Source of the DNA: an uncultured Erysipelotrichaceae bacterium
GTDB lineage: Bacteria; Bacillota_I; Bacilli_A; RF39; UBA660
NCBI GenBank assembly: GCA_902797415.1
Contig: CADBSQ010000170.1
Coordinates: 1-14,504, forward strand
Reading direction: 5' to 3'
Length of the DNA stretch: 14,504 nt
Part shown: positions 1-5,986 of the stretch, piece after piece
Layout of the letters: each line of letters starts with the position of its first letter
Position numbering within the stretch: the first letter of the stretch is position 1
The notes under the pieces: model-generated
Told to the model about the DNA's origin: nothing
Database searches by the model: none
The model's input: only the letters and a program-made list of their open reading frames with translations
Position numbers and translations under genes: made by a program

Positions 1-84
1 CGAGTAGGTCTAAGTTTATTTGTTATAAGCATAATACCACCCAATAAGTATTATAAAACAAAAACTAGTTATTTACTACCATAA
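1..84 (+). CDS. possible 3' end of an upstream gene (partial)
   Basis: The first frame is open from base 1 to a TAA at 82-84, giving 27 residues that end in a basic, Tyr/Lys-rich tail after a hydrophobic stretch (LSLFVISII). The other two plus frames close early. It could be the end of a membrane protein lying to the left. The xerD -10 element starts five bases after its stop. The open run is too short to exclude chance and I do not recognise it. Confidence 0.3.
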   Translation, partial: RVGLSLFVISIIPPNKYYKTKTSYLLP

Positions 85-94
85 ATGCTATAAT
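66..94 (+). promoter_or_regulatory. sigma-A-like extended -10 promoter of xerD
   Basis: A perfect TATAAT lies at 89-94, preceded by TG at 86-87 (TGCTATAAT), with only a weak -35 (TAGTTA, 66-71). The expected transcription start is about 100-102, at or just before the possible GTG (101) and ATG (110) start codons, so the message would have almost no leader. Confidence 0.55.
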
Positions 95-109
95 TAAATT
101 GTGATTAAT

Positions 110-973
110 ATGTATATAAAAGAATTTTTAATAGACTTAGAATATGTTAGTGGATACTCAAATAACACAGTTATATCATATAAAAATGATTTAACTATTT
201 TTAATGACTTTATAAAAAAAGACTTAACTAAAGTCTCATCAGATGACATAAGAAAATTTATTAAATTTAATGCATCTAAGAAGGATAAAACTCTAGCAAG
301 ATATATAACTACGCTTAGAATGTTTTATGACTTTTTAGAAAAAAGAGGGTATTTAAAAAGTAACCCAACTAAAAGTATTGCTCTTCCTAAATTAGATAAA
401 CATCTGCCTGATGTTCTAACTATTGAAGAAGTAAATAAACTTTTAGATATAAAACTAGAAACTAATTATGACTTTAGAAATAAAGCCATATTAGAACTTT
501 TATACTCAACTGGACTTCGCATATCAGAGCTAGTTAAACTATCTTTAAAAGACATTTATTTAGATGAAGATTTAATTAAAGTAATGGGTAAAGGATCTAA
601 AGAAAGAATGTTACCACTTAATGATGCCGCATCTTTATACTTAAAAAAATATATTAATGAAATTAGACCCCAAATGATTAAAAAAACTAATACAGATGAA
701 TTGTTCTTAAATAACCATGGTAAAGGCCTAACAAGACAAGCTGTGTTTAAAATGATAAAGAGTAGGGCACTTGAGGTTAATATAAAGAAAAACATATCAC
801 CACATACTTTGAGACACTCCTTTGCAACACATTTAATGATGGAGGGAGCAGACATTAGATTTATACAGGAATTGTTAGGTCACAGCGATATACAAACAAC
901 ACAAATATATACTCATATTGCAAACCAAACATTAAAGAATAATTATGAAGAATTTAATCCAAGAGATAATTAA
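110..973 (+). CDS. xerD: tyrosine recombinase XerD-like
   Basis: This is a site-specific tyrosine recombinase of the XerC/XerD family, which resolves chromosome dimers at dif in the cytoplasm. It has 287 residues, near the usual 295-300. The N-terminal core-binding domain spans about residues 1-95 and the catalytic domain about 105-280. All expected catalytic residues are visible: R137 (TGLRISE), K161 (GKGSKER), H232 and R235 (PHTLRHSFAT), H258 (LLGHSD) and nucleophile Y267 (TTQIYTH). The signature GADIRFIQELLGHSD fits XerD better than XerC, but the two cannot be separated firmly here. ATG at 110 is preferred; GTG at 101 would add three residues. Neither has an SD motif. In Bacillus subtilis xerD lies close to spoIIM, and a SpoIIM-like gene is also in this window, though not adjacent. 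The gene ends at a shared terminator. Confidence 0.93.
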   Translation: MYIKEFLIDLEYVSGYSNNTVISYKNDLTIFNDFIKKDLTKVSSDDIRKFIKFNASKKDKTLARYITTLRMFYDFLEKRGYLKSNPTKSIALPKLDKHLPDVLTIEEVNKLLDIKLETNYDFRNKAILELLYSTGLRISELVKLSLKDIYLDEDLIKVMGKGSKERMLPLNDAASLYLKKYINEIRPQMIKKTNTDELFLNNHGKGLTRQAVFKMIKSRALEVNIKKNISPHTLRHSFATHLMMEGADIRFIQELLGHSDIQTTQIYTHIANQTLKNNYEEFNPRDN

Positions 974-998
974 ATTTTTTTCAAAAATAATTATAATT

Positions 999-1031
999 AA
1001 AAAAAGATTGACTATAGCAGTCAATCCTTTT
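999..1031. terminator. bidirectional terminator between xerD and the 46-residue gene
   Basis: A perfect 8-bp stem, GATTGACT (1006-1013) with AGTCAATC (1019-1026), encloses a 5-base loop. Seven A's on the left (999-1005) give a strong U-tract for minus-strand transcripts, and CTTTTATTT on the right gives a weaker tail for xerD. Confidence 0.85.
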
Positions 1032-1170
1032 ATTTGCAATTATCGTTATTTCTTGTTTCTGAACTTGTAGTTGTTCTAGCATTAGAAGTAGTGTTTGCTC
1101 TAGAATTAGAATTAGTTCTAGCATTACTTCTTGATTGCTTTCTAGCATTATTTTTTGCTTTTCTTTTCAT
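1030..1170 (-). CDS. small Asn/Ser/Thr/Arg-rich repeat protein (46 aa)
   Basis: This is a 46-residue minus-strand gene with a strong SD (GGGAGG, plus-strand 1176-1181) five bases before ATG (1168-1170). It ends in TAA a few bases before a good minus-strand terminator. The protein is basic and low-complexity, beginning MKRKAKNNARKQSRSNAR. It has three NAR repeats at residues 8, 16 and 30, encoded by an 11-base repeat (TTCTAGCATTA on the plus strand at 1074, 1116 and 1140). No membrane segment or known domain is visible. Composition and size suggest a disordered nucleic-acid- or surface-binding peptide. A minor spore protein is conceivable given the sporulation-family genes nearby, but that is speculation. 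The SD and terminator make it likely to be real. Confidence 0.65.
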   Translation of the reverse strand: MKRKAKNNARKQSRSNARTNSNSRANTTSNARTTTSSETRNNDNCK

Positions 1171-1216
1171 GTTAACCTCCCAGTATTATTATGCACTAAA
1201 TATGCAGAATTATGTA

Positions 1217-1231
1217 TGATAATCTTTATCA
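1217..1231. promoter_or_regulatory. Fur-family operator (7-1-7 box)
   Basis: TGATAATCTTTATCA matches the 7-1-7 Fur box TGATAATnATTATCA at 13 of 14 defined positions. The plus-strand left arm is perfect and the right arm has one change. It lies in the divergent gap between the 46-residue gene (-) and the ZIP transporter (+), directly upstream of a TATAAT at 1236-1241, so a bound repressor could block a promoter there. The sequence fits Fur better than Zur or PerR; the actual regulator is unknown. Confidence 0.6.
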
Positions 1232-1235
1232 CAAA

Positions 1236-1241
1236 TATAAT
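1236..1241 (+). promoter_or_regulatory. candidate -10 of the ZIP gene beside the Fur-like box
   Basis: A perfect TATAAT with no clear -35. A start near 1248 would give a leader of about 50 bases containing a small hairpin (GAACTA 1256-1261 with TAGTTC 1266-1271). A second TATAAT at 1290-1295 competes for the role. Confidence 0.4.
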
Positions 1242-1289
1242 TGATTTACAAAAATGAACTAAAAATAGTTCTTTATTTATGATTTAACA

Positions 1290-1295
1290 TATAAT
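1290..1295 (+). promoter_or_regulatory. second candidate -10 of the ZIP gene, giving a leaderless message
   Basis: A perfect TATAAT ends six bases before the ATG at 1301, so transcription from it would begin on the start codon. There is no convincing -35 and no SD upstream of the ATG. Confidence 0.4.
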
Positions 1296-1300
1296 TTATT

Positions 1301-2047
1301 ATGACTAATTTTTATACATCATTATTACTATCATCTTTTGCAGGTTTATCAACCTTAATTGGTTTTTTAGGGATATATGTTAAACCGAAGAATAGATACT
1401 CGTTTATTTCGTTTTCACTTAGTTTTTCTCTTGCCGTGATGCTCTGCATAAGTTTATTTGATTTAATTCCAGAATCTTTAAAAAAGTTAAATGCAAGTGT
1501 TGCTATACTTGGTATAATTATTTTCTTTATCATCTTTATAGTAGCTGATAAACTTTTTAAAATAATTGATAGGGTAGTTGATAGAAAAAATGAGAAAACG
1601 TTGTATAAGGTTGGTTTATTATCTGCATTAGTACTATTTTTACATAATATTCCTGAAGGAATACTTACCTTTAATACTTCATATACAAATTTCCATCTCG
1701 GATTTAAAATTGCCCTTGCCATTGCATTACACAATATTCCCGAAGGAATTGCCGTTGCAATCCCTGTATATTACGCTAATATGGGGAAGGGGAGGGCACT
1801 TTTTCTCACTTTCATAAGTGGTATATCTGAACCCATTGCAGGAGTACTTTCTTTTATACTAATTAGAAACTATATTAATATGAATTTGATTGGTATGATG
1901 ATGATATTTGCAGCATCTTTAATGATATTTTTAAGTGTTTTTAAACTATATCCAGAAGTTTTAACTTATAAAGAAAAAAAATCCATGTACTATGGATTTG
2001 TAATTGGTTTAATTTTATTTATCATTAGTAATTATATTTTAGGTTAG
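1301..2047 (+). CDS. ZIP-family divalent metal transporter
   Basis: This 248-residue membrane protein of the ZIP (ZupT-like) family probably imports zinc, iron or manganese. About eight hydrophobic segments are visible (near 5-25, 33-56, 66-84, 101-125, 134-158, 165-188, 195-215 and 228-247). Two HNIPEG motifs (115-120 and 144-149) in the fourth and fifth segments, and ISEP (175-178) in the next, form the expected metal path. DLIPE (54-58) is also typical. The usual histidine-rich loop before the fourth segment is missing, replaced by a short charged loop (DRVVDRKNEKT). No SD precedes ATG 1301. The Fur-like box upstream suggests metal-dependent repression. The 3' end overlaps the convergent 145-residue gene by 23 bases. 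Exact metal specificity cannot be read from sequence. Confidence 0.92.
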   Translation: MTNFYTSLLLSSFAGLSTLIGFLGIYVKPKNRYSFISFSLSFSLAVMLCISLFDLIPESLKKLNASVAILGIIIFFIIFIVADKLFKIIDRVVDRKNEKTLYKVGLLSALVLFLHNIPEGILTFNTSYTNFHLGFKIALAIALHNIPEGIAVAIPVYYANMGKGRALFLTFISGISEPIAGVLSFILIRNYINMNLIGMMMIFAASLMIFLSVFKLYPEVLTYKEKKSMYYGFVIGLILFIISNYILG

Positions 2048-2462
2048 TAATTATTAATATACCATACATTACTAAAGTTACCATAATTGAGCATACAATT
2101 AGCACTTTTATTCGAATAAAACCTTGATTATCATTACCTTGTAAATTTGAATGACTCACCCTTCTTACGCCAACACCTGGTGTTGTGGAAGTCTTAGTAT
2201 AACGTTTACCTCCTAAACCATTATTCATGGAATTACTATTATTAATATAGTTTCTTTGCTCGTTAATTAGCTGGTTAATTCGGTTAGCAAACTCGGGCAT
2301 TTCATCTTTAAAAGATCTTAAAAATAAAGCAAAACTATTTGCTAACTCATCAAGGTCTTTATTAGATCTTGCATTATAAATAGTTGATGCGATTTCTGTA
2401 TCATTAAACATAATAATATTATCATTCTTGTTATTATCGTCAAATAAAACTTTTATAATCAT
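2025..2462 (-). CDS. unknown protein with C-terminal membrane anchor (145 aa)
   Basis: I do not recognise this 145-residue protein. Residues 1-75 are polar and probably helical. A low-complexity Asn/Gly/Ser/Thr linker (about 72-112) follows, then one hydrophobic segment at about 117-139 and a six-residue tail, so it looks tail-anchored with its N-terminal part in the cytoplasm. ATG 2460-2462 has an AAAGGAG about 11 bases upstream, a rather long spacing. Its gene lies downstream of the HTH gene on the same strand, separated by 80 bases with a perfect palindrome, and its 3' end overlaps the ZIP gene tail-to-tail. A link to the HTH protein is possible but rests only on proximity. Confidence 0.65.
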   Translation of the reverse strand: MIIKVLFDDNNKNDNIIMFNDTEIASTIYNARSNKDLDELANSFALFLRSFKDEMPEFANRINQLINEQRNYINNSNSMNNGLGGKRYTKTSTTPGVGVRRVSHSNLQGNDNQGFIRIKVLIVCSIMVTLVMYGILIITNLKYNY

Positions 2463-2502
2463 ATTTTAATATGCTCCTTTTATTCTCTTTCATAGAAGTT
2501 AA

Positions 2503-2518
2503 CATAATACTTATTATG
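2503..2518. repeat. perfect palindrome between the HTH and 145-aa genes
   Basis: CATAATA-CT-TATTATG is a perfect inverted repeat with 7-base arms and a 2-base centre, about 40 bases upstream of the 145-residue gene. It could be an operator or a small hairpin. It has no U-tract, so it is not a typical terminator. Confidence 0.5.
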
Positions 2519-2542
2519 CGAAGTACTGTGTTTTAAATAATT

Positions 2543-3334
2543 CTATGTACAATTCCTTGATTCGATCTCAGCTAGTTTAGCTAGTATTTCATCTTGATTG
2601 TCATGATTAAAGTCTTGGTAACCTAATTCTTGTAATGCTTGAACATATATCTCAGTTAACTTTTCAGTTCTAGATAATTTTTCTTCTTTACTGCGCTTAG
2701 ATGCATCAACAAATTTTTTTCTATATTCAGCAATCTTTGATTTGCTAGCCATTCCACTAGAATATAAAGTTAATGCTGAATACAATATCGATTCAAACAA
2801 ATACTGATTATTCTCATTATATTTGAAATCATCAGGATCAGTTATACCATTTATTTTACTCATATATGCTAAGAAAAACTTAATTTCATCAACATTATCT
2901 ATTGATTGCAGTGTATGAAATAAATAATTTAATGTAGCCATGTTTTTAGTATGGTTGTTATTATCAGTAAATTTTTCTTTAATCAAATAAACTATTTTAG
3001 AGAATAATTCTTGTTCATCTTTTTTAAGTTTTTTAACATCATATATATCATTTACCACTGATGAAGAAGAGGCGTTTTCACTTAATGTTTCATTTAATCT
3101 TTTTTCTACACTTAATATATAATCTGAATTAATTTTTATCTTATTTAATGAATTCTCTGAACCATCTTTAATATCTAATAGTTTAAATAATAACATTTTT
3201 TTCTCTTTAGGCCATTTATTTAAACTTTCTAACTCTAAATAATTATAAATCATTTGTCGTGAAACTCCCAAATATTTTGCAAGTTTTACCTTTGATATTC
3301 CTAGTTCTTGTAATATTTCATCCAACTTTTTCAT
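2543..3334 (-). CDS. Xre-type HTH protein with long unknown C-terminal region
   Basis: This is a 263-residue cytoplasmic protein, probably a transcription regulator. Residues 3-32 form an Xre/Cro-like helix-turn-helix (LDEILQELGISKVKLAKYLG, then SRQMIYNYLE). The remaining 230 residues are mainly charged and helical, with a Ser-rich break near 88-92 (ENASSSSVV) and no domain I recognise. ATG at 3332-3334 is chosen because AAGGTGG lies five bases upstream; an in-frame GTG three codons earlier would sit inside that SD. The gene has a good sigma-A promoter flanked by inverted repeats that could be its own operator. It is followed by the tail-anchored protein gene. Confidence 0.8.
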   Translation of the reverse strand: MKKLDEILQELGISKVKLAKYLGVSRQMIYNYLELESLNKWPKEKKMLLFKLLDIKDGSENSLNKIKINSDYILSVEKRLNETLSENASSSSVVNDIYDVKKLKKDEQELFSKIVYLIKEKFTDNNNHTKNMATLNYLFHTLQSIDNVDEIKFFLAYMSKINGITDPDDFKYNENNQYLFESILYSALTLYSSGMASKSKIAEYRKKFVDASKRSKEEKLSRTEKLTEIYVQALQELGYQDFNHDNQDEILAKLAEIESRNCT

Positions 3335-3369
3335 TAAAACCACCTTCTACTTTTATTATTTACACTATA

Positions 3370-3399
3370 ATTTTACCCTACTAGACACTTACTTGTCAA
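3370..3399 (-). promoter_or_regulatory. sigma-A promoter of the HTH gene
   Basis: On the minus strand, TTGACA (3394-3399) and TAAAAT (3370-3375) are separated by 18 bases. The -35 overlaps a broken inverted repeat (GACA...TGTC, 3385-3398), a possible autoregulatory operator. Confidence 0.7.
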
Positions 3400-3401
3400 T
3401 T

Positions 3402-3417
3402 AAAAATGTACATTTTT
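3402..3417. repeat. 16-bp perfect palindrome just upstream of the HTH promoter
   Basis: AAAAATGTACATTTTT is fully self-complementary and lies two bases beyond the -35 hexamer, where an operator or an AT-rich UP-like element would be expected. Confidence 0.5.
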
Positions 3418-3452
3418 TGTTTTTTTCCCCTCCCCTGCCCTAATTTATAAAT

Positions 3453-3476
3453 AAAAAAACAACTTAAATATAAGTT
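3453..3476 (-). terminator. terminator of mnmA
   Basis: A 6-bp stem, AACTTA (3461-3466) with TAAGTT (3471-3476), overlaps the mnmA stop codon. It is followed on the minus strand by one G and then seven T's (3453-3459). The stem is AT-rich, but the U-tract is good. Confidence 0.7.
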
Positions 3477-4576
3477 AGTTTTTCATTATTTAAATAAAGT
3501 TCATCAATAATTCCACTGCCTAAACACACATCTCCATCATATAAAACGCAGGCTTGTCCAGGTGTTACCCCTTTTGCTAAAGAAGGGTATTTAACGAACA
3601 TTTGATTATCATTTATTCTTTCTACACTTACTTTTATATCTTTACTTCGATATCTAAATTTTGCAGTACATTCGTCGATTTTTTTATTAGTTAGAAGGTT
3701 TATTCCACTGATTAATGCTTTATCGCTATATAAAGACTTTGGATCTTCGCCAAAAGCAACGTATAAAATGTTTTTCTCAACATTTTTACCTACTACATAA
3801 TGTTTTTCTTTATTTCCACTAATTCCCACATTTCTTCTTTGACCAATAGTATAATTCATTAAGCCTTGGTGGGTACCAATTACATTGTTTGTATCAATAT
3901 CAACTATATCACCAGGGTTTGGTTTTAAGAAGTTCCTAATAAATTTTTGATAGTTTCTTTCTCCTATAAAACATATTCCAGTCGAATCTTTTTTTGTTGC
4001 TGTAACTAAATCAAGATCTTTAGCAATTTTTCTTACTTCATCTTTATTTAAGTCTCCTAGTGGAAATAATACATTCTCAAAATTTTTAATTGGTACTTGA
4101 GCGAGAAAGTAAGTTTGATCCTTATTTAAATCTTTACCTCGTAAGAGTTTATTATCTTCTAGTCTAGCATAGTGCCCTGTTGCTATATAATCTGCTCCCA
4201 GTTTTTTAGCTTCCTTAATAAATTTATCAAACTTAATATATTTATTACAAAATAAATCTGGATTTGGAGTTCTTCCCTTTTTTAATTCATCTAAAAAATA
4301 AGTGAAAACATCATCCCAGTATTCTTTTACAAAATCTACTCTATGTAAAGGAATATCTAGTTTTTCACAAACCATTTTTGCATCATTATAATCAATTTCT
4401 TGTGGGCAAATATTTTGATCATTTTCAGCGTTTAATTCACCATTAGCAAAAGAATCCCAATTACGCATAAAAAGACCTATTACATTGTAATCTTTTTTTA
4501 AAAGATATGCAGCAACGGAAGAGTCAACTCCGCCACTAATTCCCACAACAACTGTTTTTTTAGTCACAACATGCAC
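3464..4576 (-). CDS. mnmA: tRNA-specific 2-thiouridylase MnmA
   Basis: MnmA thiolates C2 of the wobble uridine (U34) in tRNAs for Lys, Glu and Gln, using ATP and sulfur relayed from a cysteine desulfurase. The protein has 370 residues, the normal length. The PP-loop GISGGVDSS is at residues 13-21. The two catalytic cysteines are visible in NPDLFCNKY and STGICFIGERNY, with TGHYAR, DQTYFL and GQRRNVGI between or after them, and the C-terminal beta-barrel ends in PGQACVLYDGDVCLGSGII. The ATG at 4574-4576 has a GGAG about 11 bases upstream. A GTG four codons in (4565-4567) has GGGGTG at better spacing and may be the true start. An extended -10 promoter precedes it and a terminator follows, so it is likely transcribed alone. 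Confidence 0.97.
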   Translation of the reverse strand: MHVVTKKTVVVGISGGVDSSVAAYLLKKDYNVIGLFMRNWDSFANGELNAENDQNICPQEIDYNDAKMVCEKLDIPLHRVDFVKEYWDDVFTYFLDELKKGRTPNPDLFCNKYIKFDKFIKEAKKLGADYIATGHYARLEDNKLLRGKDLNKDQTYFLAQVPIKNFENVLFPLGDLNKDEVRKIAKDLDLVTATKKDSTGICFIGERNYQKFIRNFLKPNPGDIVDIDTNNVIGTHQGLMNYTIGQRRNVGISGNKEKHYVVGKNVEKNILYVAFGEDPKSLYSDKALISGINLLTNKKIDECTAKFRYRSKDIKVSVERINDNQMFVKYPSLAKGVTPGQACVLYDGDVCLGSGIIDELYLNNEKLTYI

Positions 4577-4590
4577 CCCATTTCTCCCGT

Positions 4591-4619
4591 ATTATAACAT
4601 GTTAGTACGTTTTTGTAAA
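4591..4619 (-). promoter_or_regulatory. sigma-A promoter of mnmA
   Basis: On the minus strand, TTTACA (4614-4619), a 17-base spacer and TATAAT (4591-4596), with an extended -10 TG at 4598-4599 (TGTTATAAT). It begins six bases downstream of the SpoIIM-like stop codon. Confidence 0.8.
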
Positions 4620-4624
4620 ATGAC

Positions 4625-5191
4625 TTATAGTTTGAATAAAGCTACCAAAAAAGAAACTATTTTTACTGAAAAATGTTGTACTAAAGATGAATAAATTAAA
4701 ACAGTCATTAAAATCAATATAAACCTTATAAAATGGTTCTGAAATCTTTTTATAAGTCCCCTATCATTCTTACTAACTAATGCCTGTAAAAAATATTTAG
4801 AGAATTTGCTACTCATTACAATAAAATATGTAAATAAAAAAACAAAAACAAATTTAAATATGAGAAAAAATAGTAAATAAAACAAAAATCCTTTTACTTT
4901 ATAATACTTTATAAATAAAGCAAAGGTATATCCAATTGAGAAGATTTCTAAATAATATATAATATAAACAATTAATAAACCAAATACTGATAGTGATAAA
5001 ATAAATACTAATATTATAAATAAGCTATTGTGTAAAGTTAAAGACTGATTAATATGTGAAGATTTAAAAATAAAATCATTAATATAAAAAGTATGGTCAT
5101 ATTCTAAAATTATATTTGATGTAAACCCATTGATAAAAGCAATTAATGATATTAGTAATATGATTCTTATTAAATATCTTTTTTTAATCAT
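4625..5191 (-). CDS. spoIIM: SpoIIM-like membrane protein
   Basis: This 188-residue, very hydrophobic protein resembles stage II sporulation protein M, the integral membrane part of the SpoIID-SpoIIM-SpoIIP machine that remodels peptidoglycan during engulfment. Hydrophobic segments lie near 7-24, 54-80, 83-97, 101-127 and 155-185, matching the five-segment family layout. The central pattern (SLSVFGLL..., then FSIGYTFALF, then KGFLFYLLFF) is what I recognise. Bacillus SpoIIM is about 214 residues. The start ATG has AAGGAAA about eight bases upstream. The gene diverges from the 40-residue peptide gene and is followed by mnmA. The family call rests on pattern and topology, not on catalytic residues, so a general DUF95-type membrane protein remains possible. 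Confidence 0.62.
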   Translation of the reverse strand: MIKKRYLIRIILLISLIAFINGFTSNIILEYDHTFYINDFIFKSSHINQSLTLHNSLFIILVFILSLSVFGLLIVYIIYYLEIFSIGYTFALFIKYYKVKGFLFYLLFFLIFKFVFVFLFTYFIVMSSKFSKYFLQALVSKNDRGLIKRFQNHFIRFILILMTVLIYSSLVQHFSVKIVSFLVALFKL

Positions 5192-5249
5192 TTTTTTAGT
5201 TTCCTTAATATAAGTATATTTTTCTCTTTTAAATTTATGATTTTTTTTG

Positions 5250-5255
5250 TATAAT
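5250..5255 (+). promoter_or_regulatory. -10 of the 40-residue peptide gene
   Basis: A TATAAT at 5250-5255 lies 21 bases before the GTG start, after a run of T's. The -35 is weak (TTTTAA at 17-base spacing). Confidence 0.5.
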
Positions 5256-5276
5256 TAAGACTGAGAGGTGAAACAA

Positions 5277-5399
5277 GTGACATATAGAGCAAAAAGAAAA
5301 ACAGGTTTAGGAACTAAAATATTTGTTTGGTCTATGTTTATTGCTATGTTTTTAGCTTTTGCTTTACCAATATTTTATTATGTAGTTAGAGCAAATTAA
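5277..5399 (+). CDS. single-pass membrane peptide (40 aa), DUF4044-like
   Basis: This is a 40-residue plus-strand gene starting at GTG 5277-5279, with a clear SD (GAGGTG, 5265-5270) six bases upstream and a TATAAT before it. It encodes a basic N-terminus (TYRAKRKTG) and one hydrophobic helix at about residues 15-37, ending VVRAN. The layout of a short basic head followed by a KIFVWSMFIAMF-type helix resembles the small DUF4044 membrane peptides of Firmicutes, whose function is unknown; this is from memory of the family pattern. The positive head predicts the N-terminus inside the cell. It is divergent from the SpoIIM-like gene and convergent with nrdG. Confidence 0.65.
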   Translation: MTYRAKRKTGLGTKIFVWSMFIAMFLAFALPIFYYVVRAN

Positions 5400-5418
5400 A
5401 AAGCCTATAAATAGGCTT
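5392..5418 (-). terminator. terminator of the nrdD-nrdG operon
   Basis: AAGCCTAT (5401-5408) pairs with ATAGGCTT (5411-5418), followed on the minus strand by TTTTAATTTG. The stem starts inside the nrdG stop codon. The plus-strand side has no T-run, so it probably does not end the 40-residue gene. Confidence 0.75.
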
Positions 5419-5986
5419 AAACAAAAATATTACTAGGTTTTTCGTATAAAGGCTTAGTATTTTTTTTATGCATTAATCTATCAACTAAAATGATTTTGCC
5501 TTTTTTTATAGATTCTTTTGTATCAATAATTCTTTGATTTGACGAACCTCTATATGGTAAGTCTAAACTTCTAAGATCGATTTTAAATAATCCATCTACT
5601 AAAACGTCTATCGTTTTTAATAACTCTTTACCATTATTCATTTTTAATACTTCTTCATATGTAAAACCAGTATATAACCAAATGTTAAGGTTTATTTCTT
5701 TGGCATATTTTGCGATATCTAAAACTGCATCTAACTGATATATTGGATCACCACCTGAAAAAGTTATACCAGCTTGACCTTTTAGCATATCTAGTTCTTT
5801 TTTTATTTCTTCTGTAGTCTTAACGATTGCAGGATCAAAAGAATGAGTTCCTGGATTGTGACAAAAAGGACAATTATGGGCGCATCCCTGAGTCCAAATA
5901 ACTGTCCTTATACCTTCGCCATCAAGTATACTGTCTTCCTGCAAAGGAGCAGCTAGATTTATAGTTAAATCTTTTTTATTTTTCAT
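5417..5986 (-). CDS. nrdG: anaerobic ribonucleotide reductase activating protein NrdG
   Basis: NrdG is a radical-SAM activase. It reductively cleaves S-adenosylmethionine at a [4Fe-4S] cluster to place a radical on the NrdD glycine. The protein has 189 residues. The cluster motif CX3CX2C is at C35, C39 and C42 (GCAHNCPFCHNPGTH), and the SAM-binding FSGGDP is at 76-81. The opening (GEGIRTVIWTQGC) is typical of the family. The ATG lies 11 bases inside the end of the small glycyl-radical gene, which implies coupled translation; a GAGGG lies about 14 bases upstream of the ATG. It is the last gene of the operon before a hairpin terminator. Its target glycine here appears to lie on the separate 56-residue protein. 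Confidence 0.96.
   Translation of the reverse strand: MKNKKDLTINLAAPLQEDSILDGEGIRTVIWTQGCAHNCPFCHNPGTHSFDPAIVKTTEEIKKELDMLKGQAGITFSGGDPIYQLDAVLDIAKYAKEINLNIWLYTGFTYEEVLKMNNGKELLKTIDVLVDGLFKIDLRSLDLPYRGSSNQRIIDTKESIKKGKIILVDRLMHKKNTKPLYEKPSNIFV

Noticed and set aside
60..100. dif site beside xerD
   Set aside because: No 28-base sequence with the paired arms of known dif sites was seen.
556..855. 99-residue open frame antisense to xerD
   Set aside because: It covers conserved catalytic residues of xerD and has no signals of its own.
1187..1193. CATAATA resembling a sigma-G -10 for the 46-residue gene
   Set aside because: A start from it would fall inside the SD and no -35 lies at the right distance.
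1182..1197. 16-base sequence AGTGCATAATAATACT shared with 9772-9787
   Set aside because: By a rough base-composition estimate about one 16-base match is expected by chance in a window this AT-rich.
1034..1219. Plus-strand open frame of 61 residues rich in Leu/Val
   Set aside because: It is the complement of the 46-residue minus-strand gene, which has a strong SD and terminator; the plus frame has neither and its composition follows from the repeats.
1312..1734. 140-residue open frame antisense to the ZIP gene
   Set aside because: No SD, and it covers the conserved HNIPEG-coding region; the ZIP frame is clearly the coding one.
3427..3440. G-quadruplex on the minus strand
   Set aside because: Only three runs of three or more G's are present; four are needed.
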